The notes below the pieces were generated by a model. That model did no database searches. It saw nothing but the letters and a program-made list of their open reading frames with translations, and had not been told where the DNA came from. Position numbers and translations under genes: made by a program. A DNA stretch of 64,000 bases from positions 496,001 through 560,000 of the forward strand of contig NZ_FYEA01000001.1 of NCBI RefSeq assembly GCF_900187605.1. Reading direction: 5' to 3'. This document shows, piece after piece, positions 28,995 through 37,105 of the stretch. Within the stretch, counting starts at the first letter, position 1, and every line of letters begins with the position of its first letter. This DNA is from Pseudomonas sp. Irchel 3H7 (GTDB taxonomy: Bacteria; Pseudomonadota; Gammaproteobacteria; Pseudomonadales; Pseudomonadaceae).

Positions 28995-29508
28995 CGATAC
29001 ACCCTCATCAGAAAGAGTTGAAAATCGGCCAGTCAGTAGTAGTTGAAAAAACAAGGATTTGCCTGCGGGGTGTCGCCAGGCCTTCAGAAGAGATCGAGAG
29101 GAGATATTTCAGCCATTTGAGGCAAATCGCAGGCAAAAAAAATCCCAAGCAGCTGATGGAAGCTTGGGATTTAAAAATGCATAAACCGTGGTGGTGAACG
29201 CGGGGCGGATGTTACTTAATTCAACGGACAGTAACAACGTTTTTTTGATAACTGGCTGGTTAGTAACACTCGTAAGCTGTTCAATATCCACACTTTTTCA
29301 AAGGATGCATGCGACGAGTGGCGATTTTTCAAGCGCCCGACGGAATCATTTGCACCAAAAGCAAAACCTGCCTCGGCGTAGGAACCGTTGGCGAAGCAGT
29401 AAGAACCAAGAAGGTCTACTTATGGAAATTCGAATGCCCTGAGATCGTCTAAACGCGAAGTCGAGCAGGCGCTCTGATGAGGGCTTTGCAAAAGTTTTGC
29501 AAATCGCA
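28995..29508. other. Non-coding or decayed stretch left of the island
   Basis: The stretch has no confident gene. A 47-codon frame at 29309-29452 (MRRVAIFQAPDGIICTKSKT, AAAGG upstream) is possible but unrecognised. AATCCCAAG/CTTGGGATT at about 29140-29172 is a terminator-like hairpin. GCAAATCGCAG(G/A)CA occurs twice (29123 and 29499), each just before an A-run, much like sequence next to integrase ends; it may be the scar of earlier insertions at tRNA-Val. Confidence 0.4.
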
Positions 29509-29618
29509 GACAACAAAAAAGGGCTCACCTTTCGGTGAGCCCTTCTAGACCGCCCAGCAGAGCGGATTTTGTTTGGTAGGCGCGATTGGACTCGAACCAA
29601 CGACCCCCACCATGTCAA
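29509..29618. repeat. attL of the tRNA-Val island
   Basis: These 110 bases match 41061-41170 at 108 positions (differences at 29525 and 29573). The repeat covers the 3' 45 bases of tRNA-Val(GAC) plus its terminator. At 29619 the match ends and the tRNA 5' half is absent, so this is the displaced end left by integration. Confidence 0.92.
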
Positions 29619-29695
29619 TGTCTGCTTGAGCAAGCTGCAAGCTATGGTGCTCAAGGGTTTCACAGAACGCCCATTCACATGATGAGGCGTCAAAT

Positions 29696-30652
29696 ATGGC
29701 CACTTTCCGCTTACTCCCGTCCGGCAGCTGGAACGCTCAGGTACGGGTCAAGGGTAAATCTCCGCAGTCCAAAACCTTCTGCACCAAAGCGGAAGCAGAG
29801 TTATGGGCGAGCCAGGTCGAAGCAGTGACAATGGATCGCAAGCACCACACCATCTATACGTTGGGCATGACCTACTGCGAAACCATGCTCAAGGGGAGAG
29901 GAAGCTATGAGCACGCACTGAAGATCGTGGAGCATCTGGCCAAACACTTCACGCAGCCCATTCACGAAATCACCCCGCAGATGATCAACGACTTCAAGAT
30001 CATGCGACTGAAGAGGGTGAAACCATCCACGTGCAGGACGCAGCTTGCATTCATGTCGCGGTTCTACAGGTTCGCCAAACGCGGATTGCTGATCGACATT
30101 CACAACCCTGTTAGTGACATCGCACTCCCCAAACCAGACCGGTCTTCTGACAAGGTGATCCGTGCAAACGAGCTAGAGCGGCTGCTCGCGAAGCTCTCAC
30201 CAACCATGAAACTCATTGTTGAACTGGCATACGAGACCGCCATGCGACGATCAGAAATTCTGAAGTTGACGAAAGACTGCCTGCATCTCAAAGACCGTAT
30301 TGCCGACGTGATAGATGGAAAGAACGGCACACGATCAGTTCCCCTAACCCGCAGAGCCGTTGAGATTCTTGAACTTGCCCAGTTGATGGCCACCTTAGAA
30401 CGTCACCCACATGGCACGATTTTCACCGTAACCCCACATGCTGTTTCGCAGGCGGTGCGACTTGCACGTATTAAGGCTGGACTTGATAGCAGCGTCAGGC
30501 TGCACCAACTCAGGCACACCCGAATCACCAACGTGGCGAAGAAGGGATTCAACAATGCACAGATCATGATCGTCTCGGGCCACAGGGACACTCGATCCGT
30601 CGCCAGATACTCTCACCTGAACGTCAGGGATGTACTGCACCTCATCGACTGA
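29696..30652 (+). CDS. int: Tyrosine integrase of the tRNA-Val island
   Basis: A 318-residue tyrosine recombinase: N-terminal arm-type domain (FRLLPSGSWNAQVRVKGKSP), core-binding domain, and catalytic domain with arginine in YETAMRRSEIL (about 183), the LHQLRHTR box (HxxR about 272-275), SGHRDTRSVARYSHL with His and nucleophilic Tyr near residue 306. It starts 78 bases inside attL and is expected to drive integration at tRNA-Val. No excisionase is recognised nearby. Confidence 0.93.
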   Translation: MATFRLLPSGSWNAQVRVKGKSPQSKTFCTKAEAELWASQVEAVTMDRKHHTIYTLGMTYCETMLKGRGSYEHALKIVEHLAKHFTQPIHEITPQMINDFKIMRLKRVKPSTCRTQLAFMSRFYRFAKRGLLIDIHNPVSDIALPKPDRSSDKVIRANELERLLAKLSPTMKLIVELAYETAMRRSEILKLTKDCLHLKDRIADVIDGKNGTRSVPLTRRAVEILELAQLMATLERHPHGTIFTVTPHAVSQAVRLARIKAGLDSSVRLHQLRHTRITNVAKKGFNNAQIMIVSGHRDTRSVARYSHLNVRDVLHLID

Positions 30653-30940
30653 TCAACTGAACAGACTGCCAACCTTGACGAACTTGGGGTTGGCGGCCTG
30701 CAGAAACCCGCCCAATACCCCAGAAAACTGCGTTAAAACCAGTACTAGATTCGCCTGCTTCTGAACGAGCACTTCCATTCCGCCCAGTGTTTACAAGGCC
30801 AACTGACCGCTTGGGCTAAGCAGGACGCTTCCTCTCCTCTAGAAACCGGTTTATCCAAGATGGCACGGTGCCATGTGGCTCTGAATGGTTAGCCTTCCAA
30901 AAAAATCCCAATCACATCTGAACGCCTGCCGCAACTACTC
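30653..30940. other. Gap after the integrase
   Basis: A hairpin GCCAACC/GGTTGGC at about 30667-30694 follows the stop codon and may end int transcription, though no T-run follows. The rest shows no gene or repeat. Confidence 0.4.
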
Positions 30941-30970
30941 CTTGACAAATGGTGCGTAGTTGTGAGACTA
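30941..30970 (+). promoter_or_regulatory. Strong sigma-70-type promoter
   Basis: TTGACA (30941) and GACTAT (30965) are separated by 18 bases; the -35 is perfect. It points into the structured leader before the HNH/AP2-like gene. Confidence 0.65.
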
Positions 30971-30975
30971 TAGCG

Positions 30976-31058
30976 TCTGCCGAAAACTGGCAGAACAGAT
31001 CGCCGAGAAACCTCTACGTGGCAAGTGCTGAAAACGCACGAAACCGCAGGAGGTTTTT
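30976..31058 (+). ncRNA. Candidate small RNA or leader RNA
   Basis: Directly after the promoter are a hairpin TCTGCC-GAAAACT-GGCAGA, then AAACCTC (31007) pairing with GAGGTTT (31049) around an inner GTGC/GCAC hairpin, then TTTTTT. That is the layout of an approximately 83-base transcript with an intrinsic terminator. No protein frame fits it. It could act as a separate RNA or as the first part of an attenuated leader. Confidence 0.4.
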
Positions 31059-31116
31059 TAACGCCTGAATTTTGGCTGACCACCACCTGACGGTCACAGC
31101 AGATCATGAGAAGCCC

Positions 31117-31173
31117 CATGACAAACGCAGTAGAAGCACCACCAACATTGAGGTCGACGACATCGAATAGCTG
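31117..31173 (+). CDS. Possible 18-residue leader peptide
   Basis: A short frame MTNAVEAPPTLRSTTSNS starts after GAGAAG-CCCC and ends before the second terminator-like hairpin. It could be a leader peptide for attenuation. Support is only its position and ribosome-binding-like sequence. Confidence 0.2.
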
Positions 31174-31214
31174 AGTTCCTGCTCCTCTGTAGAGAGAAGA
31201 ATGACGAGCCCGAT

Positions 31215-31238
31215 GCCGACCAATGTGTCGGTTTTTTT
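31215..31238 (+). terminator. Terminator or attenuator before the HNH/AP2-like gene
   Basis: CCGAC and GTCGG form a short stem around CAATGT, followed by eight T residues. It lies 36 bases before the start codon of the next gene, so read-through would control that gene. Confidence 0.6.
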
Positions 31239-31274
31239 TCGCCCATTTTTTTCCAACTGAACGGAGGTAACACC

Positions 31275-31976
31275 ATGCAGCAACACAGCACCATCGATAC
31301 CATCAAAGTCATCCACGTATTGCCCTTTTTGGCTGGACATCATCTTGACTACGGCCTGGGGGAAGAGCTCCCCCTCTTCGCTCCGTCGGCAACCGACACT
31401 TTGGTGTATGGCGTTGGCTATGACTCGGCAGCAAGACGCGAAGTGCTCGGTTTGCCAGTCCACGAGTCAACGGGACGCCCACACAGCAAATGGAAAGACA
31501 TGCTCAACCGGTGTTATAAGGCTGGGGCTTCCGCTTATGCAGGATGCACAGTGTGTAAGAAGTGGCATGACTTCCAAGAGTTCGCTGACTGGTACGTATC
31601 CCAGCCTTATTCGAACGCGCCTGACGTGGAGTTGGACAAAGACATCCTCGACCAACACAACAGCATCTATTCGCCGGAGTTCTGTTCTCTGGTTCCAAGG
31701 TTGGTCAATCAGATGTTCCGTAACACCCGCAGCCAGCGCGGAAAGTTGCCCATCTGCATTAAGGAAGGGCCAAGGGGAAAGGGTTTTACTGCACGCATTT
31801 CGAAATATGGCAAACAAGTTCATCTCGGGACGTTCAGCGACATCTTTTCTGCGTTTGAAGCTTACCAGGCAGCATACTCGGTTTACTGCTCTGAGGTCGC
31901 GGATGAGTACGAAGGGAAAGTTGATCCGCGTGTGATCGAGAGACTTAGAACTTGCTCCCGCAACATCCGAAACTGA
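31275..31976 (+). CDS. HNH/AP2-like phage-type DNA-binding protein
   Basis: This 233-residue protein resembles phage HNH-like proteins with an AP2-type DNA-binding tail: W.DML.RCY (KWKDMLNRCYKAG), CTVCKKWHDFQEFADWY, then LDKDILDQHNSIYSPEFC, VPRLVNQMF, and a C-terminal AP2-like segment KQVHLGTFSDIFSAFEAYQAA. In that group the fold binds DNA and often has homing-type ancestry; a catalytic HNH triad is not clear here, so it may only bind DNA. GGAGG precedes the ATG. Confidence 0.6.
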   Translation: MQQHSTIDTIKVIHVLPFLAGHHLDYGLGEELPLFAPSATDTLVYGVGYDSAARREVLGLPVHESTGRPHSKWKDMLNRCYKAGASAYAGCTVCKKWHDFQEFADWYVSQPYSNAPDVELDKDILDQHNSIYSPEFCSLVPRLVNQMFRNTRSQRGKLPICIKEGPRGKGFTARISKYGKQVHLGTFSDIFSAFEAYQAAYSVYCSEVADEYEGKVDPRVIERLRTCSRNIRN

Positions 31977-32076
31977 AGTAAGCCCAGCCGAAACACCGCC
32001 GCAGGCAAGTGCCTGCGGATAACAAACCTACCGAGGCATTCGCCCATGACATGAACTTGAAAACAGGAGAGCCACA

Positions 32077-32718
32077 TTGACTAACATGCACCCTACTCCC
32101 CCCTCGAAAGACCTGATCACTGCTGAAGGCCTTGTTGTAGACAGGCTAACTGGCGAGATTCACGGATATGACGATAAACCATCAGTACTTTCTTGCCGTA
32201 TCGATTTTCAGTCAAGTCTCCGTGACTGCCGAAGCGTGGATGACTTTGAACGCTACTTGAAGTTTGTTGATCGACGAAAACTGCCGGAGCACACTCTGCA
32301 CCCGTTACGTAACGAAGTGGACTTTGCTCGTGGCGAGTGGTGTCGCACTGGGATCGATTGTCGTATCACGCTACCCCAGCAGCGGTTGCTGGAAAAACTG
32401 CATCGGTTGGTTTTGTACCGCAATGTCATCTTCATGACGCAAGCTGAGTTGGCAAAGGCGCTAGGTTCTGCGGAATCAAACCTGATGAAGAGGCTGAGAG
32501 TGCTCGAGTGTGCAAACCTGTTGCGTGTCACCACTTCGCGAAATAGTGACATTCGCACTGGCGAGATCAAGCTGGCCATCAACCCTCGGCTCGTTTTCCG
32601 AGGTTCTGACAGAACACGAGCATGGTACGTTAACGATTGGTATCGCCCTGTAGGAGACTTGTCTTCAGGGCTGGAGTACGCGATGGAGATGGATCGTTGC
32701 ATCAATATTGCTGCGTAA
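32077..32718 (+). CDS. RepL-like winged-helix protein
   Basis: A 213-residue protein whose residues about 110-175 form a winged helix (FMTQAELAKALGSAESNLMK, RLRVLECANLLRV), followed by GEIKLAINPRLVFRG. The GEI-x-NP-x-x-(F/W)-x-G ending is the form of RepL-type replication proteins and of some phage wHTH regulators. It may start replication of the excised element or regulate transcription. Assignment is by pattern only. Confidence 0.45.
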   Translation: MTNMHPTPPSKDLITAEGLVVDRLTGEIHGYDDKPSVLSCRIDFQSSLRDCRSVDDFERYLKFVDRRKLPEHTLHPLRNEVDFARGEWCRTGIDCRITLPQQRLLEKLHRLVLYRNVIFMTQAELAKALGSAESNLMKRLRVLECANLLRVTTSRNSDIRTGEIKLAINPRLVFRGSDRTRAWYVNDWYRPVGDLSSGLEYAMEMDRCINIAA

Positions 32719-33254
32719 TGCTTACGTATCTTTCCTGAAAAAGTTACGAAAGAAATCGTCTGGAAGCCACGTGAATCAAGGCACCTGAAAAAGTCCTGTT
32801 ATATAAAAGCATTCACTCTCTTCGGCTGCGACCGTTGAAGGAACACTGTTTAAAAGTAAACACTTGTCGGACCAGCAAAAGTTAACACTGGAGGGCGTAC
32901 CATTCCGATTCTGGATAAGCACACTAATAATCAAATGAAATCAACACGCATCCAAGCTTTTTGCTCTTGATCTGCTCCACCGAAGGTGACGTGCAATAAC
33001 TTTCAGCGAGCGCTGACGGGAATACAACCGAATACGTCCCGATTCGTTTTTGCACCAACAGACAAGAGCAAGATCAAGATCACAAGCGAAGAGATGGATT
33101 TGTGGAATGTTGTTTGTTGCTGGAGTACATCCGGAGGATTGTCGACGGTCACGCCATGGCTGAATTCCGTTGAAAACTCTCGTTTTCGGTGCAAGCAACC
33201 ACGCCTGCGGAGCAGGAGATTATCCCAACGAGCTCCGCTTTCGGTGTGCAGAGA
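32719..33254. other. Gap inside the island
   Basis: Over 500 bases have no gene that I can support. Overlapping frames on both strands at about 32941-33267 lack start signals. GTTTAAAAGTAAAC around 32848 is an imperfect palindrome. Function of the stretch is unknown. Confidence 0.4.
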
Positions 33255-33563
33255 CTACCGCAGGTAGAAGTACAGGAAGACTACGACCAGAACCACGAAT
33301 AACACCCGCCCTTGAAGCACTTCGGAGTTGAGTTCGTCGTTCCTGATCTGCTTGTAAGTCTCGTTGTCACTCAAACCTTGCGTCTTGTAGAGCATGATCT
33401 GATTGATCTGCTTGTCGAGCTTCCTGTTGTGGGCGTCATTGCTCCGCATGGTGATTCCCCACACGATCAACCAAAGACCTCCAGTCAGCACTGTCATAAT
33501 CACGTGCAGGATGTGGTTCGTTTTCTTCTTCTGGGTAGTTAGTACAAACAGCTTTTCGTTCAT
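33255..33563 (-). CDS. Two-pass membrane protein of mobile-element type
   Basis: This 102-residue protein opens with KKKTNHILHVIMTVLTGGLW, LIVWGI, a T-x-H-x-x-H-x-x-(L)TGG(L/F)W-x-x-VW motif seen in short phage and plasmid membrane proteins, some tied to superinfection exclusion. A second membrane segment (VLFVVLVVVFLYFYL) ends the protein, and the stretch between is a charged helix. It points leftward, against its neighbours. A role in exclusion is inference. Confidence 0.6.
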   Translation of the reverse strand: MNEKLFVLTTQKKKTNHILHVIMTVLTGGLWLIVWGITMRSNDAHNRKLDKQINQIMLYKTQGLSDNETYKQIRNDELNSEVLQGRVLFVVLVVVFLYFYLR

Positions 33564-33676
33564 GGCTCATCCCTGTCAGGTGCTTGCTGGTCGAGCGATG
33601 AGGATATCAATGTATCAGTTGGTGTGTCATCAATTGGTGTGTTCACGATTGGGGTTCATCCCACCATGATTCTGGC

Positions 33677-33898
33677 ATGCAGCCAAATCAGAATTTGAGA
33701 AAGGGCTTCGGCCAACGAATCCGAGAGCTACGCACCAGTCAAGGCTTCAGTCAGGAGGCTTTCGCTGATCGCTGTGGGTTCGTGCGAACGTACATGTCCC
33801 GAATTGAAACGGGCACAGCCAACCCCAGCCTAGATGCAGCGAAGGTGCTTGCTGATGGACTGGGAATGACCCTGTCAGAGCTGCTACAAGGGCTCTAG
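33677..33898 (+). CDS. XRE-family helix-turn-helix regulator
   Basis: A 73-residue single-domain Cro/C1-type protein (FGQRIRELRTSQGFSQEAFADRCGFVRTYMSRIETG, given here by its main helices: SQEAFADRC, RTYMSRIE). Such small regulators include the controller proteins of restriction systems. It leads a group with the next small gene and the resolvase gene. Confidence 0.85.
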   Translation: MQPNQNLRKGFGQRIRELRTSQGFSQEAFADRCGFVRTYMSRIETGTANPSLDAAKVLADGLGMTLSELLQGL

Positions 33899-33930
33899 CG
33901 GCCTACAAACACAATCTCAAGGAATGAGCT

Positions 33931-34146
33931 GTGACAGACAATACAGACGCTCACATAGCCACAGCGGACGTGCTAACCCTTCTGCTGCATAACCAGCATG
34001 CGCTTGCATCAGCTATAGAAGAACTGTCCTTGTGGGCTAAAGCCAGTGGTTCAAGCGAAGCCCATGAGAACGCCGTCACCGCATTGCAGACTCTCGATGC
34101 GAATGCATCAGCTATCACCGCTGGAATCCTCAAGCTGCGGCAATAG
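33931..34146 (+). CDS. Small helical protein of unknown function
   Basis: A 71-residue Ala-rich protein (TADVLTLLLHNQHALASAIE) with a GTG start after AAGGAATGAGCT. Predicted to be mostly helical, with no membrane segment. Spacing (32 bases after the XRE gene) suggests co-transcription. Confidence 0.5.
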   Translation: MTDNTDAHIATADVLTLLLHNQHALASAIEELSLWAKASGSSEAHENAVTALQTLDANASAITAGILKLRQ

Positions 34147-34233
34147 AACGGTTAGAAATTGATATAACACTTCTAGAACGACCATTCGAGAAATGTTATG
34201 ATTGCCCTCAGACGGAATTCCGAGGGCGGGAAC

Positions 34234-34995
34234 ATGACCACCGATACCAACATCACCACCAACACAATCGACGTAGTCAGCTATTGTCGTGTGTCCAGTC
34301 AGGGGCAAGGTGAAAGCGGATTGGGTCTTGAAGCTCAACGTGAGTACATCGCTCGTGCAGCCCAACAGAATGGTTGGAGCATCGTTGGTGAGTTCGTTGA
34401 TGTAGTCTCGGGTAAGTTGGCCATTGAGGATCGTCCCGAAGGCAAGAAGGCACTGGCAGCGTGCAAAGAGCTGGGTGCACAACTGGTGGTCGCTAAGCTG
34501 GATCGTCTATCCCGTTCGGTTCACCACATCGCCCGCCTGATGGAGGAAACAGAGTTCAAAGTTGCAACGATGCCCACCGCCAACTCTTTCCAACTCCATC
34601 TGTTTGCAGCCCTTGCCCAACAGGAACGTGAGTTCATCGCCAACCGTACCAAGGAAGCTCTAGCAGCCCTCAAGAAGCGTGCGGACGCTGGCGACGCACA
34701 GTCTGTTGAAAAGATTTCCCGCCGCTCTGAAGCGCTGGATAAAGGCCGTACAGAAGCCAATCGTGCGAAGGCCACTGTGGCAGTTCAACAGCGCGTGAAT
34801 ACATGGCAAGAGTCTGTGCGTGATCCTATAGACCTGTGCATCCACAAGGGTGGTCGTACACTCCAACAGGTTGCTGAATGCCTGAACGGCAAGGGCATCA
34901 CTACAAGCCGGGGAGGCCAGTGGTCTTCTATGCAAGTGAGCCGCGTGATGAAGAACCTGGCCCTTCACTTCCCTTCGAATGAAGGGGCCCTGTAA
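34234..34995 (+). CDS. Serine recombinase (resolvase/invertase family)
   Basis: The 253-residue protein has the catalytic serine segment VVSYCRVSSQGQGESGLGLEAQ, LVVAKLDRLSRSVHHIA with the conserved arginines, and LAQQEREFIANRTKEAL at the start of the dimer helix. The C terminus (QQVAECLNGKGITTSRGGQW) is a recombinase-type helix-turn-helix. It may resolve multimers or invert a segment in the island. The ATG at 34234 after GAGGG is preferred over the one at 34198. Confidence 0.85.
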   Translation: MTTDTNITTNTIDVVSYCRVSSQGQGESGLGLEAQREYIARAAQQNGWSIVGEFVDVVSGKLAIEDRPEGKKALAACKELGAQLVVAKLDRLSRSVHHIARLMEETEFKVATMPTANSFQLHLFAALAQQEREFIANRTKEALAALKKRADAGDAQSVEKISRRSEALDKGRTEANRAKATVAVQQRVNTWQESVRDPIDLCIHKGGRTLQQVAECLNGKGITTSRGGQWSSMQVSRVMKNLALHFPSNEGAL

Positions 34996-35322
34996 GTTCT
35001 TGCGGGGGCCGACTCCCCATCAAGGTTGCACGATGCACTATAGCCTCGCCTACGCGGGGCTTTGTCGTCTATGTGTTTGAGAGTGCTTCACCTTATTTTC
35101 AGAAAGCCACGGTTTCCAGCAGGGTGCTATGGCTTTTGTTAAGCAGGTGGAGCGGTTCGCTAGATTATTTTTCCAGCCGGGACACCAAACGACTATCGAA
35201 GTGCACCGGAAATTTTCGCGGGGACTGGGAATTGCAGGGTAAGGGTTCCTCCTGCGCCAGCACACTGGCTATACGCCATGCCTGCTCTGATACACTTGGC
35301 GCTTCACCTAAAGGAGAACGGC
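34996..35322. other. Gap after the resolvase gene
   Basis: AGCCTCGC-CTAC-GCGGGGCTTT at about 35043-35064 is a probable terminator. A 37-codon frame at 35129-35242 (MAFVKQVERFARLFFQPGHQ) has protein-like composition with AGGGTG before it, but cannot be confirmed. Confidence 0.35.
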
Positions 35323-36072
35323 ATGGCATCGTGGAAATGGGTGGCAGGTGTTGGAACTGCCGCAGTCGGCATCATCGCCGCTCCTGTAGCTGACTCGCTA
35401 GTGAAGGAAGGGAAATTTCCTGACGGTCTTGGCGCTGTGGCGAGCACTCTGTGGGGCTGGTTCTCTACCGCGCTCACTGCACACGTTTCTGCCCCTCTAT
35501 GGGCAACTATTTTGGCTCTCCTGCTGGTTGGAATTAGTCTGCGTGGCGTGATCATGGCAAAGAGACAAGCTCCTGAAGGGGGCGAGACGATGCCCGACGC
35601 TGCCCAGCTTAAGCAAGACCTAAACAGACTCACCGAACAACACGCTGATCTTCAGATCACGAACCAGCAACTCCAGACACAGCTGGAGGCAGAGACAGAA
35701 ATGCGGAAGTCCCAGCAGAGCACTAATGCAGCGCTTGAAGTTGAAATTGTCTCCCAGAGAGATGCAAATTCTGACTTGAAGCAGCAGCTTGCAGCGAAAC
35801 TTAAAACCCCAGCAAACAATGAAGTAGAACTTCCTGCTTTTGCATCCAAGGTCTTGAGCATCATAGCCGGGCTCGTGAACCATCGAGTTACACCGACGCT
35901 GCTTCTCATCAGTAGTTCTGGCCCGGGACAAATTAAGGCGGAGGGGGCGATTGATATCCTGCTTGAACACCAAATGATTGTACCGACAGATGGAATCGGC
36001 GGTGTTGCATTCAACCTCACCCCGAAAGGCCGTGCATACTTCCTTAAACAGGACGGAGAAGAAAAACGATAA
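35323..36072 (+). CDS. Membrane/coiled-coil/winged-helix protein A
   Basis: This 249-residue protein has two membrane segments (about 5-22 and 57-77), a long coiled coil (about 93-158) and a C-terminal winged-helix-like domain (about 174-243: SKVLSIIAGLVN, GAIDILLEHQMI, FNLTPKGRAYFL). It is homologous over its whole length to the gene at 36419, which has the same parts in the same order. AAGGAG precedes the ATG at 35323. I do not know this family. The layout suggests a membrane sensor or effector whose cytosolic tail binds nucleic acid or a partner. Confidence 0.65.
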   Translation: MASWKWVAGVGTAAVGIIAAPVADSLVKEGKFPDGLGAVASTLWGWFSTALTAHVSAPLWATILALLLVGISLRGVIMAKRQAPEGGETMPDAAQLKQDLNRLTEQHADLQITNQQLQTQLEAETEMRKSQQSTNAALEVEIVSQRDANSDLKQQLAAKLKTPANNEVELPAFASKVLSIIAGLVNHRVTPTLLLISSSGPGQIKAEGAIDILLEHQMIVPTDGIGGVAFNLTPKGRAYFLKQDGEEKR

Positions 36073-36111
36073 AGAGTGCGAGTCAGCATCTCGCCCGATT
36101 GGCGCCCCACT

Positions 36112-36270
36112 CTATTTCCACTCATACCACACCCGGCGGTTTTTCCATTCAAGGCCTACGTGGCGCACACCGCTGCGATGGTTCAAGTCGAATATCGCTT
36201 TGCGTTTCTCTGGCGTGACATCGCAACTAAACACAAGACCGACCAGCGATTGTTCGAAACTGATATTCAT
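36112..36270 (-). CDS. 52-residue microprotein behind a LexA box
   Basis: The frame reads MNISFEQSLVGLVFSCDVTP, then EKRKAIFDLNHRSGVRHVGL and EWKNRRVWYEWK, a basic protein-like sequence, with TGGTGGG before the ATG. Its promoter fits SOS control: TATACT on the minus strand abuts a LexA box at 36287-36302, 17 bases upstream of the ATG. A longer frame to 36327 would start inside the promoter. I do not recognise it. Confidence 0.5.
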   Translation of the reverse strand: MNISFEQSLVGLVFSCDVTPEKRKAIFDLNHRSGVRHVGLEWKNRRVWYEWK

Positions 36271-36286
36271 CCCACCAACCCATAAA

Positions 36287-36302
36287 CTGTATGGGCGTAC
36301 AG
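36287..36302. promoter_or_regulatory. LexA box in the island
   Basis: CTGTATGGGCGTACAG fits CTG-N10-CAG, with the same CTGTATG..CGTACAG arms as the box before the endA unit. On the minus strand TATACT (36302-36307 region) and CTTGAA 16 bases further out form a promoter toward the 52-residue gene. TATATA on the plus side could instead serve protein B at 36419. Confidence 0.7.
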
Positions 36303-36418
36303 TATATAGACCTCCGAGCAGCTTCAAGAGTTGTGTTGTGTGGGTGTACCACGTCGGTTCGTTTTCAGACGAATGACTCTGATAACATCCGCGAAATCGG
36401 GCGGGTACGGGAGTTCAT

Positions 36419-37051
36419 ATGCAAACGAGCGACGCAGTGCAGAGGTCTAAACTGAAGAAAGTTCTGGGGTGGACAGGTGGCACCCTCGCGGCCTGGATCG
36501 CCACGAAAATCTTCGACAGTTACTACGATGTTTCACTTCTCAGCGCCGCATCTACAGCGGTGGGCACTGGGCTAGCGAACACATGGAGCTTGTTGGGTCA
36601 GTCTTTCCCGATTCAGCTTTGGATGCTTGTTGGCCTCACTGTTTGTGTCTTGCTTCTGCTCGGGGTTGGCCTTTGGGGCATCAAAGATGCGTACAGAGCT
36701 CTAGAGGATGCTGAAAAAGAACTGAACGCCGCTTATGCGAAGATTGCAGAGTTGAAAGCTCCTGCGTTGCTCCCTCTGACCACTGTGCAGGATACGGTGA
36801 TAGGAACTATCGCTATCTATGGAAGTGCAGGTAAGACGTGCCCAACGACGGCGATTCCGACTCACACCGATTTAACGTTCTTGGAGACGGATGGCGCGTT
36901 AGACGTGCTTGAATCAAGAAAAATGATTTCGTTCGAATACTCTGCATCCGGAAAATACGTGGCCTTAAGCGCCGTCGGCCGTGCGTATGTACTGCATCCG
37001 GATTTCGATATCGCAGCCGCTACAGCCGAGTCGCACCCACCTGAACTGTAA
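36419..37051 (+). CDS. Membrane/coiled-coil/winged-helix protein B
   Basis: A 210-residue homologue of the 35323 protein: amphipathic N-terminal helix (LGWTGGTLAAWIATKIF), membrane segment 66-88 (QLWMLVGLTVCVLLLLGVGL), coiled coil 92-113 (shorter than in protein A) and winged-helix-like end 122-193 (GALDVLESRKMI, VALSAVGRAYVL). GGGAG precedes the ATG. A LexA box 117 bases upstream may make it SOS-inducible. Function unknown. Confidence 0.65.
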   Translation: MQTSDAVQRSKLKKVLGWTGGTLAAWIATKIFDSYYDVSLLSAASTAVGTGLANTWSLLGQSFPIQLWMLVGLTVCVLLLLGVGLWGIKDAYRALEDAEKELNAAYAKIAELKAPALLPLTTVQDTVIGTIAIYGSAGKTCPTTAIPTHTDLTFLETDGALDVLESRKMISFEYSASGKYVALSAVGRAYVLHPDFDIAAATAESHPPEL

Positions 37052-37105
37052 TCTCCTTGGATTCCTGCTTTGGACACGACGCGATCACCTGCTGAAGATC
37101 GTAGG

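Noticed and set aside
30976..31238. Retron non-coding RNA
   Set aside because: There is no reverse transcriptase gene near the structured leader, so a retron reading is not supported.
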